The position numbers were made by a program, and so were the translations under genes. This document shows positions 44,593 through 53,520 of a stretch of DNA of 64,000 nt, piece by piece. The DNA comes from Deltaproteobacteria bacterium (GTDB taxonomy: Bacteria > Desulfobacterota > Binatia > HRBIN30 > JACQVA1), in assembly GCA_016210005.1 (NCBI GenBank), contig JACQVA010000076.1, forward strand, positions 1-64,000, written 5' to 3'. The first letter of the stretch is position 1; every line of letters begins with the position of its first letter. The notes beneath the pieces were generated by a model that saw only the letters and a list, made by a program, of their open reading frames with translations, did no database searches and was not told where the DNA came from.

Positions 44593-46569
44593 TCAGCCCT
44601 CCGCCGGTGCCGGCGGCTGCAGGATAGCCATGGCGCGATCCAGCTCGGTGTGATCGCCGAGCAGCACCAGAATGTCTTCGGCTTCGATGCAGAAGTCCGC
44701 CGGCGGATTGGTTATCGGCCTGCCGTTACGAACGGCGGCGATGATGGTGACACCGGCGGCGTGGCGCAGCCCCAACTCGCGCACAGTCTTGCCCGCGGCG
44801 ATGCTGGCGGCGTCGACGAGATAGGTTTCGGTGAGCGTTGCCGCCAATAGGTGCTGGATGTCGTGCAGGCTCTGGCGCGGCAGGCTGAGGCCGCGCAGCA
44901 TGCCGTAACGCTCGCCGCGGATGATGTCGACTTGCACGTTGATGACGTTGCGCGGAATACGCAATCGCCGCAACACGCGAGCGAAAATCTCGACCGAGGT
45001 CTCGAACTCCTCGGGAATTACCTCGGTTGCGCCGAGGCGGTAGAGGGCATCGATTTCCGCCACCGCGCGGGTGCGCACGATCACGGTGGCCTGAGCGTTG
45101 AGCTGGCGCACGACCGCGACAATGCGACGGGTGGCGGCGGCATCCGAGATCGCGATCACCACCACCTGCGCGCGTTCGACGTGCACACTGCGCAACACCG
45201 GCGCCCGCGTGGCGTCGCCGAACAGCACCGGTTCGCCGGCCCGGCGCGCGCTGGCGGCAGCGTCGGGATTGAGTTCGAGAATGCGGTAGAGCAGCCCGGT
45301 TTCGCGCAACACCCGCGCCAGGTTGCGCCCGTTGAGGCCATAGCCGACGATTACCACGTGGCCCTGCAACGCCGGCTCCGGTGGCACGGTCGGGCGCCGA
45401 TCGGCACCGCGTTGGAAGAAAGAGGCGAGCGCCGGCGCCAGCTGCAGCAGTAATGGCGTGAGCGCCATCGTCAGCACCGTGACCGCCAGGAACAACTCGT
45501 AGCGCAGGCCAGCGAGCAGGTGAAAGGAGTCGGCGGTACGCGCCAGCACGAACGACAGCTCGCCCATCTGCCCCAGAGCCGCGGCCACCAGCGCTGCCAC
45601 CCGCACCGAGCGGGTGGCGTAGACCACCAAGGTGCCGATGATCAGCCCTTTGAGACCGATCAGAGCGAGTGCCAAGCCGGCGAGCGCCGCCGCGTGTTGT
45701 ACCACCACGCTGACGTGCAGCAGCATGCCGACCGAGGTGAAGAAGATGCTGTTGAAGGTGTCGCGAAACGGCAGGATCTCCGCCACCGCCTGGTGGCTGT
45801 ACTCCGACTCGGAGATCACCAGGCCGGCCAGGAGCGCGCCAAAGGCGAGCGACAGCCCGAACTGTGCCGCCAGCCAAGCCGTTCCCAAGCAGAACAGCAC
45901 CACCGCCGCCGTTAGCAGCTCGCGGATACCCAGGCGCACGACCCCCGCCAGCAGCCGCGGCAACAGCAGCCGGGCGGCAAACACGACGACGGCGATGACG
46001 ACGACGGCCTTGGCAATTGCCAGCGCAATCTCCACCAACGTGACCGATGCCGGCGCCCCCAACACCGGCACGAGCAACATCATCGGCACCAGACAGAGGT
46101 CCTGAATCACGGCAATGCCGGCGGCCAGCCGCCCGTGCAGGCTGTTCAGCTCGCCGCGGTCGGCGAGCAGCTTGAGCGCCACCGCCGTGCTGGAGTGCAC
46201 CACCAAGAAGCCGATGAACACGGCCTCGGACAGCGGCACGCCGGCAGCCGCGGCCAGGCCCGCCGCCGCTGCCAGGGTGATCAGCACTTGCAGGCCGCCA
46301 CACAACAGTACGGTTCGGCCAAGTTTGGTGAATTCTTCGAGCGACAGCTCGAGGCCGACGACGAAGAGCAGTAGCACCACCCCCAGCTCGGCCAGCCGTT
46401 CGACCTCCGCGGCGCGAGGAATCAGCGCTAGACCGTGCGGACCGATCACGACGCCGGCAATCAAGAAGCCGACGATGGTGGGCAGATTGAGGCGATGGAA
46501 GATGAAGACGATGGGAATCGCCGCGGCAAACAACACCAGCAGGTCGCGCAGCAACGGCGCATCGGCCAT
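44593..46569 (-). CDS. Kef-type (CPA2) cation:proton antiporter with RCK domains
   Basis: 658 residues; GAGGTGG precedes ATG 46569. About 12-13 membrane helices (~res 8-390) carry the CPA2 sequence, including NLPTIVGFLIAGVVIGPHG near the start and GIAVIQDLCLVPMMLLVP with the ion-site Asp. A cytosolic RCK_N/TrkA-N domain (~407-530) has the nucleotide-binding loop HVVIVGYGLNGRNLARVL, and an RCK_C/TrkA-C domain follows (~565-650). The family exchanges K+ or Na+ for H+ across the inner membrane, gated by nucleotide binding. All domains are present at normal length. It is divergent from the MDR dehydrogenase gene at 46698. Confidence 0.93.
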   Translation of the reverse strand: MADAPLLRDLLVLFAAAIPIVFIFHRLNLPTIVGFLIAGVVIGPHGLALIPRAAEVERLAELGVVLLLFVVGLELSLEEFTKLGRTVLLCGGLQVLITLAAAAGLAAAAGVPLSEAVFIGFLVVHSSTAVALKLLADRGELNSLHGRLAAGIAVIQDLCLVPMMLLVPVLGAPASVTLVEIALAIAKAVVVIAVVVFAARLLLPRLLAGVVRLGIRELLTAAVVLFCLGTAWLAAQFGLSLAFGALLAGLVISESEYSHQAVAEILPFRDTFNSIFFTSVGMLLHVSVVVQHAAALAGLALALIGLKGLIIGTLVVYATRSVRVAALVAAALGQMGELSFVLARTADSFHLLAGLRYELFLAVTVLTMALTPLLLQLAPALASFFQRGADRRPTVPPEPALQGHVVIVGYGLNGRNLARVLRETGLLYRILELNPDAAASARRAGEPVLFGDATRAPVLRSVHVERAQVVVIAISDAAATRRIVAVVRQLNAQATVIVRTRAVAEIDALYRLGATEVIPEEFETSVEIFARVLRRLRIPRNVINVQVDIIRGERYGMLRGLSLPRQSLHDIQHLLAATLTETYLVDAASIAAGKTVRELGLRHAAGVTIIAAVRNGRPITNPPADFCIEAEDILVLLGDHTELDRAMAILQPPAPAEG

Positions 46570-46697
46570 AGCGCCACCTCTTAGCTGATTCAGCCGGCCT
46601 TGTGCGAGCCCGTTGGTAGACCGCTCGGTTGACCCGTCGCCGCCCCCAGACTAAAGAACGGCTCGCCGATCAGGTTGCCAACACAGCCGAGGAGACC

Positions 46698-47858
46698 ATG
46701 CCCCGAGCATACTCGATTACAGCCGAAGCCATCGCGGAGGAGCGCCGCCGCGTCAACAACGACTTGTCGCAGTTCGACGTCGCACGCGTCATTCGCCTTG
46801 ACGAGTTGACGCTGCGGCCACTGGGCCGGCGCGACGTGCGGCTGCGCATCTTGGCGGTATCGGCCGAGCACAACGTCGACCACGCCGCGCTGGCGGATAC
46901 CGTCAACATCACCGAGCTGCGCGGCGGCAAGATCTACCCGGGCAACAGCGCGGTCGGCGAAGTCGTTGCCGCTGGCAGCGATGTCACCCGCTTCAAGGCC
47001 GGCGACGTCGTCGTTACCCACTGCAACGGCGAGCCCGACATCTACGGGTATCCCTTGCGCATCTGGGCTTACGACCAGCCCGACTCGATCGGCTGGTACG
47101 GTGAGGAGGCGGTGGTGGGCGACTGGCAGATTCTGCCGGCGCCGCTGAAATGCGGGCTCAATCTGTGGGAGATCGCCGCGCTGCCGTTGCGGGCGCCGAC
47201 GGCGTATCATCTCTGGCGCCGGGCGCACGAGATCTTTCGCATCAAAGTACCGCGCGAGAAGTTGGCGCGGCTCAACGTGATGGGGTTCGGCGGTGGAGTT
47301 TCGGAGCTGTTTCTCATGCTCGCCCGCGCCGAAGGGCACCGGGCTTTCTTCTGCTCGGGCAGCAGCGCCCGGCGCGCGCATCTGCAGCAACTCGGCATCG
47401 AGCCCATCGATCAGGGCGCGTTCCATCGTTTCGCCGCTGCCGATGACATCAAGGCGTTCAGCAAGGAGATCAAGCGACTCACCGGTAGTGAGGGGATGCA
47501 CGTCGTCTGCGATATGCTGCGTGGACCGGTGTTCGCGGCCGGGCTGGCGGCAATGGCGCGCCAGGGGGTGAACGTCAGCGCCGGCTGGCAGCTCGACAAG
47601 CGCATCAGTTATGACTCGGCCGGATTGTCGGTGCGCCAGATCACGTTGGATCACACGCACTACGAGACCATCGACGGTTGCAATGCCGCCACCGCCTTGT
47701 ACGGCAGCGTTTTCCGCCCGACCGTGCACGGCGAGGTCTATGCCTTCGAGGACCTGCCGCGTTGCATGCACGAGATGCAGCGCAACGTGCAGACCGGCAT
47801 TCCGATCGTGCGGGTGGCGCGCGAGATGCCGGCGGCGGTGGCAACCCTGATACCTTAA
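46698..47858 (+). CDS. MDR-superfamily dehydrogenase lacking the catalytic zinc ligands
   Basis: 386 residues from ATG 46698 (GAGGAG upstream). The GroES-like fold and a Rossmann region are present (NVMGFGGGVSELFLML, ~195). In zinc alcohol dehydrogenases the catalytic ligands sit in CGVCHTD-like and PGHE-like motifs; here the matching segments read AEHNVDH and PGNSAVGEV, so the Cys and His ligands are absent. This points to a zinc-independent reductase (quinone oxidoreductase, enoyl reductase or crotonyl-CoA reductase-like) and not an alcohol dehydrogenase. It heads a three-gene plus-strand run with an FmdB zinc ribbon and a true zinc MDR enzyme. The substrate is unknown. Confidence 0.8.
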   Translation: MPRAYSITAEAIAEERRRVNNDLSQFDVARVIRLDELTLRPLGRRDVRLRILAVSAEHNVDHAALADTVNITELRGGKIYPGNSAVGEVVAAGSDVTRFKAGDVVVTHCNGEPDIYGYPLRIWAYDQPDSIGWYGEEAVVGDWQILPAPLKCGLNLWEIAALPLRAPTAYHLWRRAHEIFRIKVPREKLARLNVMGFGGGVSELFLMLARAEGHRAFFCSGSSARRAHLQQLGIEPIDQGAFHRFAAADDIKAFSKEIKRLTGSEGMHVVCDMLRGPVFAAGLAAMARQGVNVSAGWQLDKRISYDSAGLSVRQITLDHTHYETIDGCNAATALYGSVFRPTVHGEVYAFEDLPRCMHEMQRNVQTGIPIVRVAREMPAAVATLIP

Positions 47859-47906
47859 GCGCCGGCCGCGTTGACTCATGCTGCCGGCTCTGCTTTCTGT
47901 GTCGCC

Positions 47907-48137
47907 ATGCCGATCTACGAGTACCTCTGTGCTGACTGCAAGCGGCCGTTCGAAGAACTGGTGTTTTCGACCACGGCCAAAGTGAAGTGCCCGATGTGTC
48001 AAGGCCGCCGCGTTGAGCGCCAGATGTCGGTGTTCGCCTCGCGCGCCGGCGATAGCAGCTCCGGGCCCGCGCCGGTCGCCGGCGGCAACGGCGGGGGCGG
48101 CGGCGGTTGTTGCGGCGGCGGCTGTGGCTGCCGCTGA
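47907..48137 (+). CDS. FmdB-family zinc-ribbon protein
   Basis: 76 residues from ATG 47907; the longer frame from 47871 is not family-like. The start MPIYEYLCADCKRPFEELV and the second pair CPMC form the four-Cys FmdB zinc ribbon. The tail is Gly/Cys-rich (GGGGGGCCGGGCGCR), common in this family and possibly metal binding. FmdB proteins are linked to formamidase/amidase regulation in the founding case but mostly have no proven role. It lies 48 bp after one MDR dehydrogenase and 45 bp before the next. Confidence 0.9.
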   Translation: MPIYEYLCADCKRPFEELVFSTTAKVKCPMCQGRRVERQMSVFASRAGDSSSGPAPVAGGNGGGGGGCCGGGCGCR

Positions 48138-48182
48138 AGCCCGTGCTGGCCGCCACCACCGATTGAGCGCTGACACCTCTTC

Positions 48183-49217
48183 ATGAAAGCGGCGTACGCC
48201 ACCGGCCCGGGGCAGCTCGAACTGCGGGAAGTACCGCGGCCGGCACCCGGCACCGGCGAAGTCATCGTCCGGGTGCGCAACTGCGGCATTTGCGGCAGCG
48301 ACTTGCATTGGTTCCACGGCGGCTTTCCGCCACCTTACGTGTGCCCAGGACACGAGATTAGTGGCGAAGTGCTCGAGCTGGGCACGGGCGTGCAACGGCT
48401 CCGCCCCGGCGACCGCGTGGTGGTCGAGCCGCTGATCGCCTGCCGTGAGTGCAGCTATTGCCGTACCGGTGACTATCAGCTGTGCAAGGAGCTGCGTTTG
48501 CTCGGCACTTCGGCCGAGGGCGGCTTTGCCGAGTTTTTGCGCATGCCGGAGTACGCTCTGTTTGCGCTGCCGGCCGAATTGGATTGGGAAGTGGGCGCGC
48601 TGGCCGAGCCGCTGGCGGTGTGCGTGCACGCGGTGCGGGTGGCCAACGTGCGCTTGGGTGATCGGGTGTTGGTGCTGGGGGCCGGCACCATCGGCCTGCT
48701 GGCCGTCGTGGCGGCGCGCGCGGCGGGCGCCGGCGAGGTGGTCATAACGGCGCGTTACCCGCACCAGCAAGCCGCCGCGCGCGCGCTCGGGGCAAAGGTA
48801 TTTGACACCACCAGTGGTGGCACTGCGGCTCTCGGGGCCTATGCGCAGGAGAACGCCCTCGACGTGGTCATCGAGACCGTCGGCGGCAGCGCCGATACGC
48901 TCAACGAGGCGGTGCAGTTGGTGCGGCCGGGCGGCATGGTCTCGGTGCTCGGCGTCTTCAGCGGGCCGGTGGCGTGCAGTGGCCTGCTGCTGCTGTTGAA
49001 GGAAGTGCGCATTGTCGGCTCGCTCACCTACGGGCGCTGCGGCACCCGTGCCGACTTCGAGATCGCGCTCGACCTGCTCAGCGCCCAGCGCGATCGGCTG
49101 CGGGCGCTGATTACACACCGGGTTGCGCTTGCCGACATCGCCGCCGGTTTCACCGCCGCCGCCGACAAGAAGTCCGGCGCAATCAAAGTGACCGTAACCC
49201 CTGAGGCAACGACCTAG
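48183..49217 (+). CDS. Zinc-dependent medium-chain dehydrogenase (sorbitol/threonine dehydrogenase-like)
   Basis: 344 residues. The catalytic zinc motifs are complete: CGICGSDLHWFHGG (~37) and PGHEISGEV (~57). The structural zinc loop ECSYCRTGDYQLC (~88-100) is present, though with three visible Cys in this stretch. The Rossmann loop is VLVLGAGTIGLLAVVAARAAGA (~160). The family oxidises secondary alcohols, polyols or threonine with NAD(P). It is the third gene of the plus-strand run and is convergent with the large kinase gene 1 bp away. The exact substrate cannot be assigned. Confidence 0.9.
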   Translation: MKAAYATGPGQLELREVPRPAPGTGEVIVRVRNCGICGSDLHWFHGGFPPPYVCPGHEISGEVLELGTGVQRLRPGDRVVVEPLIACRECSYCRTGDYQLCKELRLLGTSAEGGFAEFLRMPEYALFALPAELDWEVGALAEPLAVCVHAVRVANVRLGDRVLVLGAGTIGLLAVVAARAAGAGEVVITARYPHQQAAARALGAKVFDTTSGGTAALGAYAQENALDVVIETVGGSADTLNEAVQLVRPGGMVSVLGVFSGPVACSGLLLLLKEVRIVGSLTYGRCGTRADFEIALDLLSAQRDRLRALITHRVALADIAAGFTAAADKKSGAIKVTVTPEATT

Positions 49218-49218
49218 C

Positions 49219-51615
49219 CTAGTCCTGGCCTTCCAGCGGTAGGCAGAAGCTCACGGTGGTGCCGCGCCCCGGCCCGCCCTGAATGCTCACCCGGCCGCCG
49301 AGCAGATGGGCACGCTCGCGGATGCCGAGCAAGCCGAGCGAGGTCGGCGCCGACAACTCGGTGGCGGTTACACCGCGACCGTTGTCGGCAACTTCGAGTT
49401 GGACGCAGTCATCTTCTTGTGTCAACGCGACGCCCACCCGGGTGGCGTTGGCGTGGCGCAGCACATTGGTCAAAGCCTCTTGCAAGACGCGAAATAGCGC
49501 GGTGGCACGCGCCGGCTCGAGGGTGATCGGCTCGATCGGGGCGGAGAAGGTGCAGTGAATACCGGTGCGGCTCTCGAATTCACGCGCCTGCCACTCGAGC
49601 GCGGGTGTGAGGCCGAGGTCGTCGAGCAAACTCGGACGCAGCTCGGTGCAAAGACCCTGCACCGACGCGATCATCGAGTCCGCCAGCCCCGACATAGCCG
49701 CCAGCTTCTGGCGCAGGAACAGCGGCAGCTCACAGGTGCCCGCCAGTTGCTGCGGCAGCACGTCGAGCTCCAACTTGAGTGCGGTCAGCACCTGGCCCAG
49801 TTGGTCGTGCAGTTCGCGGGCAATGCGCGTGCCTTCATCCTCGCGGATGGTTTGCAGCCGGGCAGAGAGGGCGCGGAACTGCTCTTTCGAGCGCGCCAGC
49901 TGTTCCTCGGCGCGCGTGCGCTCGGTGATATCGCGGGCGTTGATCACCACGCCAGCGACGGCGCGGTCGCCCAAGAGATTCTTGCCGATCACCTCGACCA
50001 CGCGCCAGGAGCGGTCCTTGTGGCGCAAGCGCAGCATCCGCGAGACCTGCGCACCGAGGTTCGGCAGCTGCTGCAAAAACAGTTGCGAGATCTCAGCCAG
50101 CTCGTCGGGGTGCGTCAGATTGAAGGCGTTGGTGTTGAGCAACTCGGCCGGCGTGTAGCCGAGCACGCGTTCAATCGACGGGCTGACGTAGGTCAGCATC
50201 CCGCTCACATCCAAGATCACGATCAGGTCGAGCGCGTTTTCGGTCAGCGAGCGGAAGTGTTCCTCGCTGTAGCGCAGGGCATCTTCGGCCCGCTTACGTT
50301 CCATGAACTGACCGAGCTGGCGGCCGATGGTGGCAAACATCTCAAGCAGCCCCGGGTCCGGTGTCGAGGGCTGGCAGCTGTAGAACGCCAGCACGGCCGA
50401 GACCTCACCGCCGATCTGGATGGGCAGCGCGAGCGCTGCCCGCAACCCTTCGCGCGCCGCGATCACGGCCCGGACGAAGCCGGGGTGCTCCGTCATGTCG
50501 GCGACCCACAGCGCTTCACCCATGGCCCAGCTAGAGCCGACGAGCCCGAGGTGCGGTGGCACCAGGGTGTCATGCCCGAAGGCGGTGAACTCGGGAAATG
50601 CCTGCTCCGAACGCTGCCAGCAGGCCAGCCGGCGCAGCGCGTTAGCGTCGGGATCGGCGCCCCACAGCTCCGCCGAGTCATAGCCGAGATGCTGGCAAAT
50701 CACCGCAAGGACGCGCGGTGCAGCCTCGGCCACGCTGGACGACTGCGCCAGGATCTCGGTGGCGGTGTGCTGTAGGGCCAGCCGTTGCTGCGCCCGCTTT
50801 CGGTCGGTGATGTCGCGAGCAATGGCCATGAATCCGCTAGGGGCACCGGCGCGATCGTGCAACAGCGAGGCGGTCAGCTCGATTGGCACACGCTTACCGT
50901 CGAGCCGGACCAGTACGTACTCGTGGCTCCTGACGTCGCCTTGCGTCATGGCCAAGACGGCATTCGCCCGGGCCGCCGCCACCGACTCCTCGGCCAGCAG
51001 GCTGACGGCATTGCGCCCGCTGAGCTGGCTCAGATCGGTAGCACCGCTCAAGTCGAGGGCCGCTTGGTTGGCAAAAACGATCGCCAGGGTCAGGTCGGTG
51101 ACAACGATGCCGTCATGCGCAGCATTGACCAAGGAGCGGAAACGTTGCTCGGAGAGCGTCAGAGCCTCTTCGGCTTGCTTACGTTCGGTTATGTCCTGCG
51201 CGGCGCCGTAGACGCGCACGACCCTCCGGCGTGCCACGTCCCACACCGGCCGAACGTAGTTGCGCACCCAGCGGCATTCGCCGCTCTTGGTGACCAGTCT
51301 AAACTCGGCGACGTCAGTGGCGCCGTCTCGAATACGTGCAGCGTGGGCGCGCGCGACAGGCCAGTCCTCGGCGTAGATCAGGCTCTGCCAACCGCCGCGG
51401 GCTTGTACCTCGGCGATGCTGTAGCCGATGGTGCGGTGGAAAGCGGCGCTCACCCACTCGGGAATCAAATGGTCTCCGCCGTCGTGCACGAAGGTGTATG
51501 CATAATCGGAGATCAGCTCCGAGATAACGCGATAGCGCGCTTCCGATCGCGGCAGCGTTTCATCGGCGGCCGCGGTCAGCCTACCGCGCCAGTGGGAAGT
51601 TCGCGCCATGGCCAA
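49219..51615 (-). CDS. Multi-PAS/GAF sensor histidine kinase of the NarL-partner (HisKA_3) type
   Basis: 798 residues, no clear membrane helix; Met3 is an alternative start. PAS1 (~25-150), PAS2 (~155-275), a GAF region (~290-440) and PAS3 (~450-575) each end in an ITERK/ITDRK-type PAC motif. The HisKA_3 domain has the phospho-acceptor in RIARELHDQLGQ (~615), and the HATPase (~690-795) has EALTNVLRHANA and ADNGRGV. This class signals to LuxR/NarL-type response regulators, but none is nearby. The protein is soluble, so it probably senses an intracellular redox, gas or small-molecule cue. Confidence 0.92.
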   Translation of the reverse strand: MAMARTSHWRGRLTAAADETLPRSEARYRVISELISDYAYTFVHDGGDHLIPEWVSAAFHRTIGYSIAEVQARGGWQSLIYAEDWPVARAHAARIRDGATDVAEFRLVTKSGECRWVRNYVRPVWDVARRRVVRVYGAAQDITERKQAEEALTLSEQRFRSLVNAAHDGIVVTDLTLAIVFANQAALDLSGATDLSQLSGRNAVSLLAEESVAAARANAVLAMTQGDVRSHEYVLVRLDGKRVPIELTASLLHDRAGAPSGFMAIARDITDRKRAQQRLALQHTATEILAQSSSVAEAAPRVLAVICQHLGYDSAELWGADPDANALRRLACWQRSEQAFPEFTAFGHDTLVPPHLGLVGSSWAMGEALWVADMTEHPGFVRAVIAAREGLRAALALPIQIGGEVSAVLAFYSCQPSTPDPGLLEMFATIGRQLGQFMERKRAEDALRYSEEHFRSLTENALDLIVILDVSGMLTYVSPSIERVLGYTPAELLNTNAFNLTHPDELAEISQLFLQQLPNLGAQVSRMLRLRHKDRSWRVVEVIGKNLLGDRAVAGVVINARDITERTRAEEQLARSKEQFRALSARLQTIREDEGTRIARELHDQLGQVLTALKLELDVLPQQLAGTCELPLFLRQKLAAMSGLADSMIASVQGLCTELRPSLLDDLGLTPALEWQAREFESRTGIHCTFSAPIEPITLEPARATALFRVLQEALTNVLRHANATRVGVALTQEDDCVQLEVADNGRGVTATELSAPTSLGLLGIRERAHLLGGRVSIQGGPGRGTTVSFCLPLEGQD

Positions 51616-51784
51616 ACCTTCAGCCGATTGTAGATTGTCCGCTGGGCGAATTTCAAAGGCAGCGGCGCTTTCATTTTGGCGGCGGCCTCAATAAAAAGAC
51701 CTGCGGGGTGGGGTCGTAATGCCGGACATGGATTGGGGCAGGTCGCTTTTTGGCTCTCCCGAGCAATCACGGAGTGAACCGAGC

Positions 51785-53473
51785 ATGGCCATCGTCGATG
51801 GAGGAACATTGGTTGGCCGGCTGTTGCGCGAGCAGGGAGTGCAGTACCTGTTCGCGATCAACGGCGGGCACACCTTTCCGATTCTCGCCAGCTTGCGCGA
51901 GCACGGTATCAAGCTGATTCACATGCGTCACGAGCAGGCCTGCGCCTACGCCGCCGACGCCTATGCCCGCAGCAGTGGGCGGCCCGGGGTTTGTAGTGTC
52001 ACGGCTGGCTGCGGTTTGACCAACGCCGTCACCGGCCTTTGCGCCGCCGGCCTGGCCGGCAGTGCCGTGGTGTGCATCGCCGGACAGCACCCGACCACGG
52101 AGGATTACCTCGGCTCGTTTCAGGAAGCCTACGGCTCGGAGGTGTGCCGCTCCTTCTCCAAGTTCGTCAAGCGGGTAGTCGACTGGAGCACAATCGGTGT
52201 CGATTTGCGCCAGGCATTCCGCGAGGCGACGACGCCACCACAGGGGCCGGCACTGATCGAGATTCCCACTAACATCCTTTATCACGGCGACGACGAGACG
52301 CGGCAGCGCACGGGTGCCACGGTCTATGACCCGGCCGAGCTGCGCGCGCAGGGCGACCCGGCCAAGATCGAGCGCGCGCTGGCGCTGCTACTGGAAGCCG
52401 AGCGGCCGCTGCTGGCTTGCGGTGACGGGATTTTTTGGTCTCAGGCAGCTCCCGAGCTGCGCGAGTTCGCTGCGCTGGCGCACATTCCGACCTACGCGCG
52501 GCGAGCGGGCCAGGGGGCGATGCCCGAGGATGATCCGCTGGCGGTGCGCGGCGCCTGGAAGAAGCCGTTCACCAGCCGCGCCGATGTGGTGCTGGCGCTC
52601 GGCTTCAAGTTCTGGAGCGGCGAGCACTTCGGCGAGCCGCCGACATGGAACGGCCAGGCCACCTATATCCAGGTCGACGCGGTACCGGCGCGCATTGGCT
52701 GGCACGTGCCGGCGGCGGTGGCGATCGTCGGTGATCCCAAATTGGTACTGCGCCAGCTGATCGACACGGCCAAGCGCCTGCGGCTGGACTTCTCGCGCCG
52801 GCGCGACTCGCCGTGGCTGAAGGAAGTCGCCGAGGTGCGCGCCAATTACGAGCGCACGATTGCGCTGAACGAGAATGCCGTGCGCAAGCAGATCCCCGTG
52901 CACGCCGATGTTCTTGCCCGCGCGCTTTGCACCGTGCTGGATAAGGATGCCACGTTGGTGCTCGATTCATTCACCATGAGTGGCTGGCTGTCGCAATGGT
53001 TTCAGGCGCGCTTTCCGGGCCAAATCGTCGATGCCGGCCCGCTGGCGCCGGTGGGGCACGGCGTCGGCATGGCGATCGGCGCACAGCTGGCGCGGCCGGG
53101 CAAACAGGTGGTGGTGGTCAGCGGCGATGGCGGCTTGGGCATCGGCGGCTGGGACATCGAAACCGCGCTGCGCTACGGCCTGCCGATTCATACCGTGCTG
53201 TGGAACAACAGCTCATGGGGGCCGGGCTTCGAAGAGATGCCGCTGCTCAAGGGTCGCACCGACCCGTTCAACATGCTGCCGAACATCCGTTACGATCAGA
53301 TGTTCGCGATCATGGGCTGTCACGCCGAGTACGTCGAGCAGCCGGCCGAGATCGTCCCAGCGCTGGAGCGCGCCTTCAGCTCCGGCACCGCCTCGCTCAT
53401 CAACGTGATCGGCGACAAGCGCGTCGGACATCCACGACTCGGAGGCAACCTCTTGGGCTCGACCCAGGCATGA
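51785..53473 (+). CDS. Thiamine-diphosphate-dependent enzyme (acetolactate synthase / oxalyl-CoA decarboxylase superfamily)
   Basis: 562 residues from ATG 51785; the frame opens 66 bases earlier, but the family N-terminus starts here (GGTLVGRLLREQGVQYLFAI). The three-domain ThDP plan is visible: a PYR domain with the catalytic Glu in HMRHEQACAYAADAYAR (~45-60), a central domain (~190-330), and a PP domain with the Mg-ThDP motif GDGGLGIGGWDIETALRYG then NNSSWG (~447-480). Members include acetolactate synthase, 2-hydroxyacyl-CoA lyase and oxalyl-CoA decarboxylase; none is clearly favoured, and no regulatory-subunit (ilvN-like) gene is adjacent. The copper ATPase gene follows 47 bp later but is probably unrelated in function. 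Confidence 0.87.
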   Translation: MAIVDGGTLVGRLLREQGVQYLFAINGGHTFPILASLREHGIKLIHMRHEQACAYAADAYARSSGRPGVCSVTAGCGLTNAVTGLCAAGLAGSAVVCIAGQHPTTEDYLGSFQEAYGSEVCRSFSKFVKRVVDWSTIGVDLRQAFREATTPPQGPALIEIPTNILYHGDDETRQRTGATVYDPAELRAQGDPAKIERALALLLEAERPLLACGDGIFWSQAAPELREFAALAHIPTYARRAGQGAMPEDDPLAVRGAWKKPFTSRADVVLALGFKFWSGEHFGEPPTWNGQATYIQVDAVPARIGWHVPAAVAIVGDPKLVLRQLIDTAKRLRLDFSRRRDSPWLKEVAEVRANYERTIALNENAVRKQIPVHADVLARALCTVLDKDATLVLDSFTMSGWLSQWFQARFPGQIVDAGPLAPVGHGVGMAIGAQLARPGKQVVVVSGDGGLGIGGWDIETALRYGLPIHTVLWNNSSWGPGFEEMPLLKGRTDPFNMLPNIRYDQMFAIMGCHAEYVEQPAEIVPALERAFSSGTASLINVIGDKRVGHPRLGGNLLGSTQA

Positions 53474-53520
53474 GGCGCCGGGCACAGCGGAAGAACACTA
53501 GCTAGGAGGCGGCTGCACGG

